Origin: Ignavibacteria bacterium
Lineage (GTDB): Bacteria; Bacteroidota; Ignavibacteria; Kapaibacteriales; UBA2268
Assembly (NCBI GenBank): GCA_026417135.1
Contig: JAOADV010000005.1
Coordinates: 1-43,316 of the forward strand
Direction: 5' to 3'
Length of the DNA stretch: 43,316 bases
The notes beneath the pieces were generated by a model. It was not told the origin of the DNA, did not search any database, and was given only the letters and a program-made list of their open reading frames with translations. Both the position numbers and the translations under genes were made by a program. Below, piece by piece: positions 36,530-43,316 of this stretch (positions within the stretch are counted from its first letter, which is position 1; the number at the start of each line of letters is the position of its first letter).

Positions 36530-38911
36530 TTAAAATTCCAACTCAATGCCTAAAAAGTAATTTCGTTCGGCGGCTGGGAAAAATTCCTTACCTTCGGCAC
36601 CAGCAGCATAAAGCTGATTGAAAAGGTTTCTAACTTGGAGCTTGAAATTTAAACTTTGAAAATAGCCAATATTCCTAAAGCTATAATTTGCATTTAAATT
36701 CACCACAAAGTAGGGGTCGACTTTGTTATCCGCATAGTAATCACCTCGATAAACTAAATGCCTTATCAAATCCTTGTTCTCTGTAATCAAATTTCCATAA
36801 TTATCTGTCCGATAACCTCCGACATACTGACCGTGTAAAGAAGCAAAAAATCCACCATATTCATAGCTAAGCCTAATGTTACCCATAAAATCTGGAAAAC
36901 CAGAGATTGGATTATCTTTAAACGATATTTTTACAGAGTCGTAGGTAAAGAAATCGTAGTCGACTATTCTATTGTTTGAAAGAGTTGCATTTCCATAAAA
37001 AGAAAGTTTGCCAAAATCACTCTCGACAATTGTGCCTATTGCTTCCAATTCCAATCCGTAATGATGAGAACGCGGTATGTTTTCTTCAATTGGGTTACCA
37101 AAAATATCAATTCTTCCCGTTTTAGCAAGCTCGTCTGCGTAGCTCATAAAGTAAAGATTCGTGTTGAAGTTGAAATTATCGGAAATCTTGAAATTCGAGC
37201 CAAACTCAATATCGAGCATACTTTCGGGTTTTAGCAAAGGTTTGCTAAAATCGTAGCGAATTTCATTTCCAACTTGTTTGAATTCGAACTGAGGCTTAGC
37301 TCCAAAGTATGAATCTTCGGCAGGATAAAGATTTCGCATCCGAGGTTCTCGCGAAGTGTATGCAACGAAACCAAACAAATTCCAATCTGGACTCAACTTG
37401 TAACTAAATCCAATTCTTGGGTTGAAAAACAAATATTTTATATCGAACAAGAAATTTTCGCCACCAACACGTTTACCATCGATATTTGTAAAATAAACAT
37501 ATTTCCCACCAGCCTTTTCATTTTTTATAGCATATCTTTGATAGTTCAGTTGTGCTTCGGCAAAAACGGAAAGCTCATCCAAAATGTAATATTGGTTGCG
37601 AACGAAACCAGAAAACATATCGCGGAAGCCATCTATACTATAAACTTTGTAATCTGGATTAAAGTTAGTCGGAAGGTACTCGGCAAAACGAATTTTCCCC
37701 CAACGAACAGAGCGATGGAGACGCATTTCCAACCCAGCAGTTAATTCGTTTTTACCGTATTTCCATACAATTCGTGGAATCCATCCGCCGTGTTTATTTC
37801 CAACAAAGCCACGAAATATTGTTCCAGTCGGATTTTGAGAAGGCGAAAATCCATACTCGCTTGTAAGGCGAAGCATAAAAGTATCTGCCCAACTTGCATC
37901 ATAATCGAAGAAACCATCGCCCGTGTAATAAAACAATATTGAAAGAAACCTTAAATCTGGGCTGATTTGCCAATCGTTAAGAATTTCGTAATGTGGTTGC
38001 GAAAATTCTTCGATTTCTTGTTTACGTCTTTCGACAGAAAATAGAACATTCTTTCCTGTGCTGTCGTAGGTCCAAAAGCCCAAATTATACCTACGTTTTG
38101 TCAAATCCTTAACGAATTCTTTTGGCACACCAGTATAGTCCAAGCCATCGGTAAAAGGGCCACCAAAAATATTGACTTGGGTCGAAAAATTATCGTCGAA
38201 ACGAGCTGCACTAAAAAAGTAGCTATTCAAAAAAGCATAAGAATGATTTCTATATCCTAAAGAATTTGTACGCGACAATCTACCATAAAATGCATATTTA
38301 TCGACTAAACCAGAGGAAAATTCTATCGAATATTTCGTCACATTTGCTTTTATCTCGGAAGGGTCACCATTACCAAATTCTTGAAATCCTATTCCAGTGA
38401 AAAGCTTGACACTCCGCCTTTCAAGAAAATAGCCTGTCGTAAAATTTATCGACCCACCTATTGCAGCAGAGCCGTAATGATTTAATCCTGCTCCTCGTTG
38501 GATTTGCACTTGTTGGACATTTGGCATAAAATCGGGGAAGTCTATCCAATAAACATTGTGGTCTTCGGGGTCGTTTTGTGGCACCCCGTTAATCATAACC
38601 GAAATGCGTCTTTGGTTAAATCCCCGCATAGTCATATTAGAATAGCCAATATCATTACCGCTTTGAGAATAGGTTATTATCGAAGGTAGTTCGCTGAGCA
38701 ATCTTGGGATGTCTTGTGTGGTATAAATTGGCTCGATTTGTTTGTAACTAAGCTCGGAAAAGGGAATTGGAGTTTCACCTCTAATCGCACGAGTTGAAGT
38801 TACAGTTACGCTTGGTAGAACGAATTTTTTAAGTGTGTCGCTTGCTTCTTCATTAGCAAGCAAAGCTGTTGCAAGAATGAAAAGAACCAAGGGAAACATA
38901 ATTTTAAACAT
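36530..38911 (-). CDS. TonB-dependent receptor under TPP riboswitch: predicted thiamine (or precursor) outer-membrane importer
   Basis: The 793-residue protein has a signal peptide (~1-19), a plug domain (~35-150; SVTVTSTRAIRGETPIPFSEL, MTMRGFNQRRISVMINGVPQ, GAGLNHYGSAAIGGSINF) and a barrel ending in the aromatic terminal strand YFLGIELEF. It lacks the carboxypeptidase-regulatory domain of the receptor at 2309-5146. Its mRNA leader carries a TPP riboswitch, so the substrate is very probably thiamine, a phosphate ester or its pyrimidine precursor. Riboswitch-controlled TonB receptors of this kind are known from Bacteroidota thiamine regulons. The ATG at 38911 follows AAGGTGG at good spacing. 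No inner-membrane thiamine transporter or thi gene is in the window. Confidence 0.92.
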   Translation of the reverse strand: MFKIMFPLVLFILATALLANEEASDTLKKFVLPSVTVTSTRAIRGETPIPFSELSYKQIEPIYTTQDIPRLLSELPSIITYSQSGNDIGYSNMTMRGFNQRRISVMINGVPQNDPEDHNVYWIDFPDFMPNVQQVQIQRGAGLNHYGSAAIGGSINFTTGYFLERRSVKLFTGIGFQEFGNGDPSEIKANVTKYSIEFSSGLVDKYAFYGRLSRTNSLGYRNHSYAFLNSYFFSAARFDDNFSTQVNIFGGPFTDGLDYTGVPKEFVKDLTKRRYNLGFWTYDSTGKNVLFSVERRKQEIEEFSQPHYEILNDWQISPDLRFLSILFYYTGDGFFDYDASWADTFMLRLTSEYGFSPSQNPTGTIFRGFVGNKHGGWIPRIVWKYGKNELTAGLEMRLHRSVRWGKIRFAEYLPTNFNPDYKVYSIDGFRDMFSGFVRNQYYILDELSVFAEAQLNYQRYAIKNEKAGGKYVYFTNIDGKRVGGENFLFDIKYLFFNPRIGFSYKLSPDWNLFGFVAYTSREPRMRNLYPAEDSYFGAKPQFEFKQVGNEIRYDFSKPLLKPESMLDIEFGSNFKISDNFNFNTNLYFMSYADELAKTGRIDIFGNPIEENIPRSHHYGLELEAIGTIVESDFGKLSFYGNATLSNNRIVDYDFFTYDSVKISFKDNPISGFPDFMGNIRLSYEYGGFFASLHGQYVGGYRTDNYGNLITENKDLIRHLVYRGDYYADNKVDPYFVVNLNANYSFRNIGYFQSLNFKLQVRNLFNQLYAAGAEGKEFFPAAERNYFLGIELEF

Positions 38912-38916
38912 AACGC

Positions 38917-38990
38917 CACCTTACGAATAGTTCAACATATCAAACTATCCGCTTGGAGGCTTGTCGAGGATTAATACTGGAATTGTAGGG
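38917..38990 (-). promoter_or_regulatory. Putative riboswitch expression platform with sequestered ribosome binding site
   Basis: On the minus strand CCCTAC (38990-38985) is perfectly complementary to GTAGGG (39010-39005) in the aptamer's conserved 3' core. It can also pair at five of six positions with GTAAGG (38924-38919), which overlaps the AAGGTGG ribosome binding site. GCCTCC (38960-38955) can likewise pair 5 of 6 with GGTGGC. No U tract follows any stem, so translational rather than transcriptional control is favoured. Confidence 0.45.
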
Positions 38991-38996
38991 TTTTGC

Positions 38997-39080
38997 GTCC
39001 GTTTCCCTACGCCAGCATTACCTGGATCAGGTTCCAGGGGTATCCTCTCAGCCCAAAAATCTTGAGCACCCCCAACGGAC
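38997..39080 (-). promoter_or_regulatory. TPP riboswitch (THI element) aptamer
   Basis: Read on the minus strand, the region contains the conserved blocks GGGGGTGCTC, GGGCTGAGAGGATACCCC, GAACCTGATCCAGGTAATGC and GCGTAGGGAAA in order. P1 is closed by GTCCGT (39080-39075) pairing with ACGGAC (39002-38997). These match the thiamine pyrophosphate aptamer consensus closely, including CUGAGA and the CUGAUC...UAAUGC core. It lies 85 nt upstream of the TonB receptor start on the same strand. High TPP should repress the receptor. Confidence 0.96.
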
Positions 39081-39085
39081 AATAA

Positions 39086-39093
39086 CAAAATTA
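39086..39093 (-). promoter_or_regulatory. Possible -7 element (TAnnTTTG) for the riboswitch transcript
   Basis: TAATTTTG on the minus strand ends 5 nt before the first base of P1, so transcription would start almost exactly at the aptamer. No convincing -33 TTG was found in the very AT-rich upstream DNA. Confidence 0.45.
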
Positions 39094-39174
39094 AGAAAAA
39101 ATGAAATTTTAAAAAATTATCGATAAAAAATTTCAATACATAAAACTTTTACTCAAAATGCAAAGAAATATTTG

Positions 39175-39204
39175 ACGAAAGCATACTTCACCATTTGCTT
39201 TCGT
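39175..39204. terminator. Hairpin between the SPFH gene and the riboswitch
   Basis: ACGAAAGCA and TGCTTTCGT form a perfect 9-bp stem with a 12-nt loop. It lies 82 nt past the SPFH gene's stop and upstream of the thiamine-receptor promoter, so it could separate the two transcripts. There is no strong T tract on either strand. Confidence 0.4.
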
Positions 39205-39285
39205 TTAAAAAGAAATTCGAAAAACTACTTTATTCGAGTTTTCCCGATAACTTTAAACAACTTGGAATTTAAACAATTTCCAATC

Positions 39286-40185
39286 TTACTTTGATTCGCC
39301 TATGATAAATGGAGGGGTTCCTTTGCCAGTGCCAACAAGGATAATTTTCGAATTCGGGGAATTAACCAGCTCTTTCTGAACCTTGATAAGCTCAAATTGA
39401 ATAATTTTGTCGGTTAAACCAGCATTGATAATTCTTTGTGCATCTGCTATGCCTTGTGCTTCGACGCGCTTACGCTCGGCCTCTTGACGTTCTTTTTGAA
39501 GAACAAACTCCATTCTTTGTGCCTCTTGAACAGCAGTAATTTTTCTTTCGATGGATTCTTTGACCGATGGTGGCAAAGTTATATTTCGAACAAGTAATCT
39601 TTCGAGAATTATACCTCTTTTTTGAAATTCATCGTAGATTTTTTCCTTAATTCTCTGCTCGAATTCTTCCCTCTTATCGGAGAACAAAGAAATTGCATCG
39701 TAATAAGTTGCACTTTCGCGAATACCAGTTCGAGTGATTGGCCTTATAATCTTATCTTGATAATTCATTCCTATTTCACGGTATATCTTTGGAGCTTGGT
39801 CTGGATAAATTCGATATAACACGGTCAAATCTATCGTTACTTCGAGCCCATCCCTACTGAGAACCCGAATTGCATCGTCGGCCGAATGTGCGGATTCGTC
39901 GGTTTGGCCACTCATAGTGTAATTTTGAGTTTGTATGCTCATTTCTCGAATCTCGATAAAGGGATTTACGAAATTTAAGCCTTCGTACAAAACATTTGGC
40001 TGAACCTTTCCAAATAAAATTTGAACGCCAACGTGCCCAGCATCGACTTGTCGAATTGTTGCTGTCAGAAAGCCAACGAAAGAAACTAACAATCCTATTA
40101 TTATTGCACCCTTCTTGTATTTACCCGGGGTAATCGAAAAAATTCCTAATGCAAGTATTATTAGACCGATTGCAAGAAGAAGCAT
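39286..40185 (-). CDS. SPFH/prohibitin-family membrane protein
   Basis: The 299-residue protein has two N-terminal hydrophobic segments (~1-18 and ~24-44), then an SPFH (Band 7) domain (~45-215; RQVDAGHVGVQILFGKVQ, GLNFVNPFIEIREM). A charged coiled-coil follows (~205-250; QKERQEAERKRVEAQGIADAQRI, written here as overlapping runs QKERQEAERKR and EAQGIADAQ) and a C-terminal tail with IILVGTGKGTPPFI. This order matches prohibitin-type proteins that form large rings in the membrane and modulate proteases. No FtsH or NfeD-like partner is adjacent. It starts 28 nt after the YhdH gene and is probably co-transcribed. Confidence 0.92.
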   Translation of the reverse strand: MLLLAIGLIILALGIFSITPGKYKKGAIIIGLLVSFVGFLTATIRQVDAGHVGVQILFGKVQPNVLYEGLNFVNPFIEIREMSIQTQNYTMSGQTDESAHSADDAIRVLSRDGLEVTIDLTVLYRIYPDQAPKIYREIGMNYQDKIIRPITRTGIRESATYYDAISLFSDKREEFEQRIKEKIYDEFQKRGIILERLLVRNITLPPSVKESIERKITAVQEAQRMEFVLQKERQEAERKRVEAQGIADAQRIINAGLTDKIIQFELIKVQKELVNSPNSKIILVGTGKGTPPFIIGESK

Positions 40186-40213
40186 TTTTTTACCTATTTA
40201 TTTGTGAAACATA

Positions 40214-41212
40214 CTACTCCCAAAGATTTACCACAACTTTCCCAATTTGCTTTCCGAGCAAGATTTTATCGATTTCATCATTCAACTCTGTTAAAGAAAC
40301 TTCTCGAAAAAGTTTATCAAAAGGAATTTTCCATTCTGTCGACAATTTTTCCCATACAAGCAATCTTTTTTCCATTTTGGTTTCGGCTGAATCTATACCT
40401 ACCAGCGATACCCCGCGAAGAATAAACGGATAAACTGTAATGTCGAGTTTTTCGGATTCGACCAAGCCTACAGAAGCAACAACTCCGTCATAATCGGTAG
40501 AACGAATAATTGTCGATAAAGTATTCCCACCAACATTATCAATACTTGCAATCCATTTTCGTGGCAAAAGAGGTTTACCAGACGTATCGTTTACTTCGCT
40601 ACGATGAATCACTTCTTTTGCTCCTAAAGAACGCAAAAAATCTTCCATTTCGAGCTTCCCAGTGGAAGCAACAACATAATAGCCCAGTTTAGACAAAATA
40701 GCAACAGCAAGACTTCCAACTCCACCAGTACTTCCAGTTACAAGAACTTTCCCAGAACTTGGGCCAATATTCCTTTGGTTAAAAGCAAATATACATAGGC
40801 CAACTGTAAATCCAGCTGTCCCCAAAACCATTGATTCTAATAATGAAAGATTTTCTGGTAAAGGCACAACCCATTCTGATGGAACAGAAATGTATTGTCC
40901 AAATCCACCAGAAGTATTCATCCCCAAATCGTATCCAGTAACAACTACTTGGTCGCCAACTTTGAATTTAGAGGACTTTGTTTCGACAACAATACCTGCA
41001 GCGTCGACTCCCGGTGTATGCGGATAGACACGCGTTATTCCTTTATGTCCTCGAGCTGAAAGAGCATCTTTATAATTCAACGCAGAATATAAAACCTTTA
41101 CAATAACATCATTTTTAGGTAGCTCAGAAATTTTTTTGAGCCCAACATACCTTCGGAAATCGTTAGTTCCAACTTCTTCGACAATTAATGCTTTAAATTC
41201 TAAATCATTCAT
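40214..41212 (-). CDS. YhdH/YhfP-family NADPH-dependent quinone oxidoreductase (acryloyl-CoA reductase type)
   Basis: This 332-residue member of the medium-chain dehydrogenase/reductase family lacks catalytic zinc. Diagnostic runs are YSALNYKDALSARGHKGI, YPHTPGVDAAG, VVVTGYDLGMNTSGGFGQY and the nucleotide-binding VLVTGSTGGVGSLAVAIL. Characterised relatives (AcuI/YhdH) reduce acryloyl-CoA with NADPH; the physiological substrate here is not shown. A TTG at 41233 would add seven residues, but ATG 41212 gives the family-like start MNDLEFKALIVEE. The SPFH gene follows 28 nt downstream. Confidence 0.92.
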   Translation of the reverse strand: MNDLEFKALIVEEVGTNDFRRYVGLKKISELPKNDVIVKVLYSALNYKDALSARGHKGITRVYPHTPGVDAAGIVVETKSSKFKVGDQVVVTGYDLGMNTSGGFGQYISVPSEWVVPLPENLSLLESMVLGTAGFTVGLCIFAFNQRNIGPSSGKVLVTGSTGGVGSLAVAILSKLGYYVVASTGKLEMEDFLRSLGAKEVIHRSEVNDTSGKPLLPRKWIASIDNVGGNTLSTIIRSTDYDGVVASVGLVESEKLDITVYPFILRGVSLVGIDSAETKMEKRLLVWEKLSTEWKIPFDKLFREVSLTELNDEIDKILLGKQIGKVVVNLWE

Positions 41213-41371
41213 ATAGCCTATAAATTTGTGCAAATAAGTATAAAGAAGTTTCTAAAACAAATATATTACAAATTTTCGATTTTTAACAAAATAATCCAAA
41301 CGAATGCCAGCTTTAATTCTCAAAAAATTTATTTTTATGTTGCAAAAATTTTAAAATATAATTTTCCATAC

Positions 41372-41379
41372 TATGTTTG
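41372..41379 (+). promoter_or_regulatory. Possible -7 element (TAnnTTTG) for adk
   Basis: TATGTTTG lies 18 nt before the adk ATG at 41398. It overlaps the alternative TTG start at 41377, which argues against that longer form. An AAGG sits in the short leader before the ATG. Confidence 0.4.
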
Positions 41380-41397
41380 ATTAAAACAAGGTTGATT

Positions 41398-42078
41398 ATG
41401 AGATTAATTTTTTTGGGTCCGCCCGGTGCAGGAAAAGGAACACAATCGGAACTGATTTGCAAAGATTTTGGTATCAAACAAATCTCGACGGGGGATTTGC
41501 TTCGTTATCATCGAATCGAAGGAACTGAGTTAGGCAAAAAAGCTCAGTTCTATATGGATAAAGGCGAATTAGTTCCAGATGAAATAATTATTGAAATGAT
41601 TAGAAACGAATTGCGTAAAACTGAATATCTCGATGGTTTTTTATTGGATGGTTTTCCAAGAACAATTCCACAAGCAGAAGCACTCGATAAACTCCTTTCG
41701 GATTCTGGACTAAAACTTGATGCAGTTTTAGTTTTAATCGTTCCAATGGAAGAACTTGTAGCAAGATTAACTGCACGCAGGGTTTGTCCTAAATGTGGCA
41801 AAGTCTATCATTTAATTAGTAATCCACCTAAGAATGATAACATTTGCGACATCGATGGAATCGAGCTATACCAAAGAACCGACGATACCGAAGAAACTGT
41901 AAGAAACCGACTTAATGTTTATGAGCAACAAACAGCACCTTTGATTGGTTACTACGAAAACCAGGGTCTCGCTTATAAAGTCGATGGTAATGGGAAAATC
42001 GAAGATATTTACAAAAAAATTAAGGATATTATTTTAAAGATATTAAAGGGAAAAGAAGAAACACATTCAGAAAAATAA
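41398..42078 (+). CDS. adk: Adenylate kinase, zinc-type LID
   Basis: Adk interconverts ATP + AMP and 2 ADP. The 226-residue long-form enzyme has the P-loop GPPGAGKGT (7-15), the AMP-site region STGDLLR, DGFPRT and the LID domain. The LID has Cys130, Cys133, Cys150 and Asp153, a C-C-C-D zinc set as in the Bacillus enzyme. RTDD and the closing-helix motif RNRLNVYEQQT follow. I chose ATG 41398 over a TTG at 41377 because adenylate kinases start directly with the MRLIFLGPPG strand. The C-terminus is Lys-rich (IKDIILKILKGKEE). It ends 4 nt from the convergent rho. Confidence 0.97.
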   Translation: MRLIFLGPPGAGKGTQSELICKDFGIKQISTGDLLRYHRIEGTELGKKAQFYMDKGELVPDEIIIEMIRNELRKTEYLDGFLLDGFPRTIPQAEALDKLLSDSGLKLDAVLVLIVPMEELVARLTARRVCPKCGKVYHLISNPPKNDNICDIDGIELYQRTDDTEETVRNRLNVYEQQTAPLIGYYENQGLAYKVDGNGKIEDIYKKIKDIILKILKGKEETHSEK

Positions 42079-42082
42079 AAAG

Positions 42083-43316
42083 TTAGGAACTCATTGATTG
42101 GAGGAAATCCCTATTGGAACGTGTTCCTTTCATTTTTTCAAGTAAAAACTCCATAGCCTCGACCGGTTGCATATCGCTCAACAACTTTCTCAAAATCCAA
42201 ACACGGTTTAACTCTTCTTGAGTAAGCAATAATTCTTCTTTTCTGGTTCCACTTCGGTTCACATCAATTGCAGGGAAAATTCTTCGGTCGGAAATTCGCC
42301 TATCAAGTACTAATTCCATATTGCCTGTCCCTTTGAACTCTTCAAAAATAACTTCATCCATTCGACTTCCAGTTTCGATTAATGCTGTGGCAATAATTGT
42401 TAGAGAACCTCCCTCTTCAATATTCCTTGCAGCACCAAAAAATCTTTTTGGCTTATGCAAAGCATTTGCATCGACACCCCCCGAAAGAATTTTACCGGAG
42501 TGCGGTGTCACGGTATTGCTTGCACGAGCGAGACGGGTCAAAGAATCAAGCAAAATAACAACGTCGAGTTTAGCTTCGACCAGCCGTTTTGCTTTTTCGA
42601 GGACGATGTCGGCAACTTGCATATGCCGTTCGGGTGGTTCATCAAATGTCGACGAGATAATTTCAGCCTTGACTGAACGCTCCATATCCGTAACTTCTTC
42701 GGGGCGCTCGTCAATCAGCAAAATAATCAACTTTATTTCTGGGTGATTTTTTACAATCGCATTTGCCATTTGCTGTAATAATATAGTTTTTCCAGATTTC
42801 GGGGGTGCAACAATTAAGCCGCGTTGACCTTTTCCAATAGGACACAACAAATTGACAATCCTCATCGAGTATTCTGTTGGAGTGGTTTCTAAATTAATTC
42901 TTTTAACTGGGTAAGTTGGGGTAAGATTATCGAAAAGAGGTCTATCCCGAAGCAATTCGGGTTCCATATAATTTACACTTTCGGTCTTAAGCAAAGCATA
43001 ATACCTTTCACCATCTTTTTTTGGTGGGCGTACCAAACCCCGAATTGTATCCCCAGTTCGCAAACCAAATCTTTTAATTTGTGAAACCGATACATACACA
43101 TCATCGGGGGAATTAAGATAATTGTAATCGGCGGAACGCAAGAATCCGTAACCATCTGGGTGAATTTCAAGCACACCAGTTGCGGTAAGCAAATTGTCTG
43201 CTTGTGGCTCTTTAACTTGAGTTTGTGTTTTAGCCTCCAAAATTTTTAGTATCAACTCTTGCTTCCTTAAGTCCGAAAAATTAGTAATTCCCAAAGATTT
43301 CGCAATGGCAGTCAAT
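42083..43316 (-). CDS. rho: Transcription termination factor Rho (N-terminus beyond window)
   Basis: Rho is the hexameric RNA helicase that terminates untranslated transcripts. The visible part (410 codons) has the end of the N-terminal Rho domain ([20 protein letters not shown]) and the RNA-binding cold-shock-like domain ([15 protein letters not shown]). The ATPase has Walker [22 protein letters not shown], Walker [15 protein letters not shown] and the secondary RNA-site R-loop [13 protein letters not shown]. The first readable codon is TTG at 43315, but alignment with other Rho proteins suggests this is an internal Leu and the gene continues past the right edge. The C-terminus is complete. 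Confidence 0.96.
   Translation of the reverse strand, partial: LTAIAKSLGITNFSDLRKQELILKILEAKTQTQVKEPQADNLLTATGVLEIHPDGYGFLRSADYNYLNSPDDVYVSVSQIKRFGLRTGDTIRGLVRPPKKDGERYYALLKTESVNYMEPELLRDRPLFDNLTPTYPVKRINLETTPTEYSMRIVNLLCPIGKGQRGLIVAPPKSGKTILLQQMANAIVKNHPEIKLIILLIDERPEEVTDMERSVKAEIISSTFDEPPERHMQVADIVLEKAKRLVEAKLDVVILLDSLTRLARASNTVTPHSGKILSGGVDANALHKPKRFFGAARNIEEGGSLTIIATALIETGSRMDEVIFEEFKGTGNMELVLDRRISDRRIFPAIDVNRSGTRKEELLLTQEELNRVWILRKLLSDMQPVEAMEFLLEKMKGTRSNRDFLQSMSS

Noticed and set aside
38945-39136. A 63-codon minus-strand ORF upstream of the thiamine receptor
   Set aside because: It runs straight through the TPP aptamer, whose conserved bases fully explain the sequence; the peptide has no recognisable features.
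1-43316. tRNA, rRNA, insertion sequence, prophage, CRISPR array or restriction-modification genes
   Set aside because: I looked for these on both strands and found no supporting sequence; a dedicated search with covariance and profile models was not possible here.

Overview
This window comes from an AT-rich (about 36% GC by eye) Gram-negative bacterium of the Bacteroidota/Chlorobiota (FCB) group. Three features point there. Two secreted proteins end in type IX secretion (T9SS) type A sorting domains. Alternative complex III genes (actABC) are present. Several intergenic regions carry the Bacteroidota-type promoter element TAnnTTTG. Lipid A and Kdo enzymes (LpxB, KdtA) and two TonB-dependent receptors confirm an outer membrane. 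An Ignavibacteria- or Kapabacteria-like lineage would fit, but the window alone does not prove it.

Layout. 1-5146 (minus): a TonB-dependent receptor with a carboxypeptidase-regulatory-like domain, followed by a secreted protein built of tandem ~569-residue modules that runs off the left edge and has no stop codon in the window. 5319-9477 (plus): uvrA overlapping kdtA/waaA. 9454-13904 (minus): a large beta-propeller/FN3/T9SS surface protein followed by an HDOD-domain protein. 13965-17238 (plus): ppk1 and lpxB. 17247-21113 (minus): suhB-dapF-recG, tightly packed. 21380-21802 (plus): an HNH nuclease-family gene whose true start is unclear. 22004-26632 (minus): actA-actB-actC, a three-gene alternative complex III core. 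26727-29735 (plus): htpG and a divergent queA. 29937-33363 (minus): J-domain protein, membrane rhodanese, sigma-54 activator, hemW, spaced by 0-3 nt. 33528-36008 (plus): a CAP-domain T9SS protein and pdxH. 36530-39093 (minus): a TPP riboswitch controlling a TonB-dependent receptor, so a thiamine(-precursor) importer. 39286-41212 (minus): YhdH-type oxidoreductase and an SPFH/prohibitin protein. 41398-42078 (plus): adk. 42083-43316 (minus): rho, cut by the right edge.

Most genes are housekeeping. Two whole-window or regulatory signals stand out. First, the palindromes GATC and CATG are almost absent: I found only 3 and 6 copies by reading, where base composition would give over a hundred of each. 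TCGA, with the same bases as GATC, is common. Asp codons switch to GAC before a C, so the avoidance acts on the DNA itself and suggests long-term restriction pressure. Second, the thiamine receptor leader contains a TPP aptamer plus what looks like a complete three-way switch reaching the ribosome binding site. I saw no tRNA, rRNA, insertion sequence, CRISPR array, prophage or restriction-modification gene.
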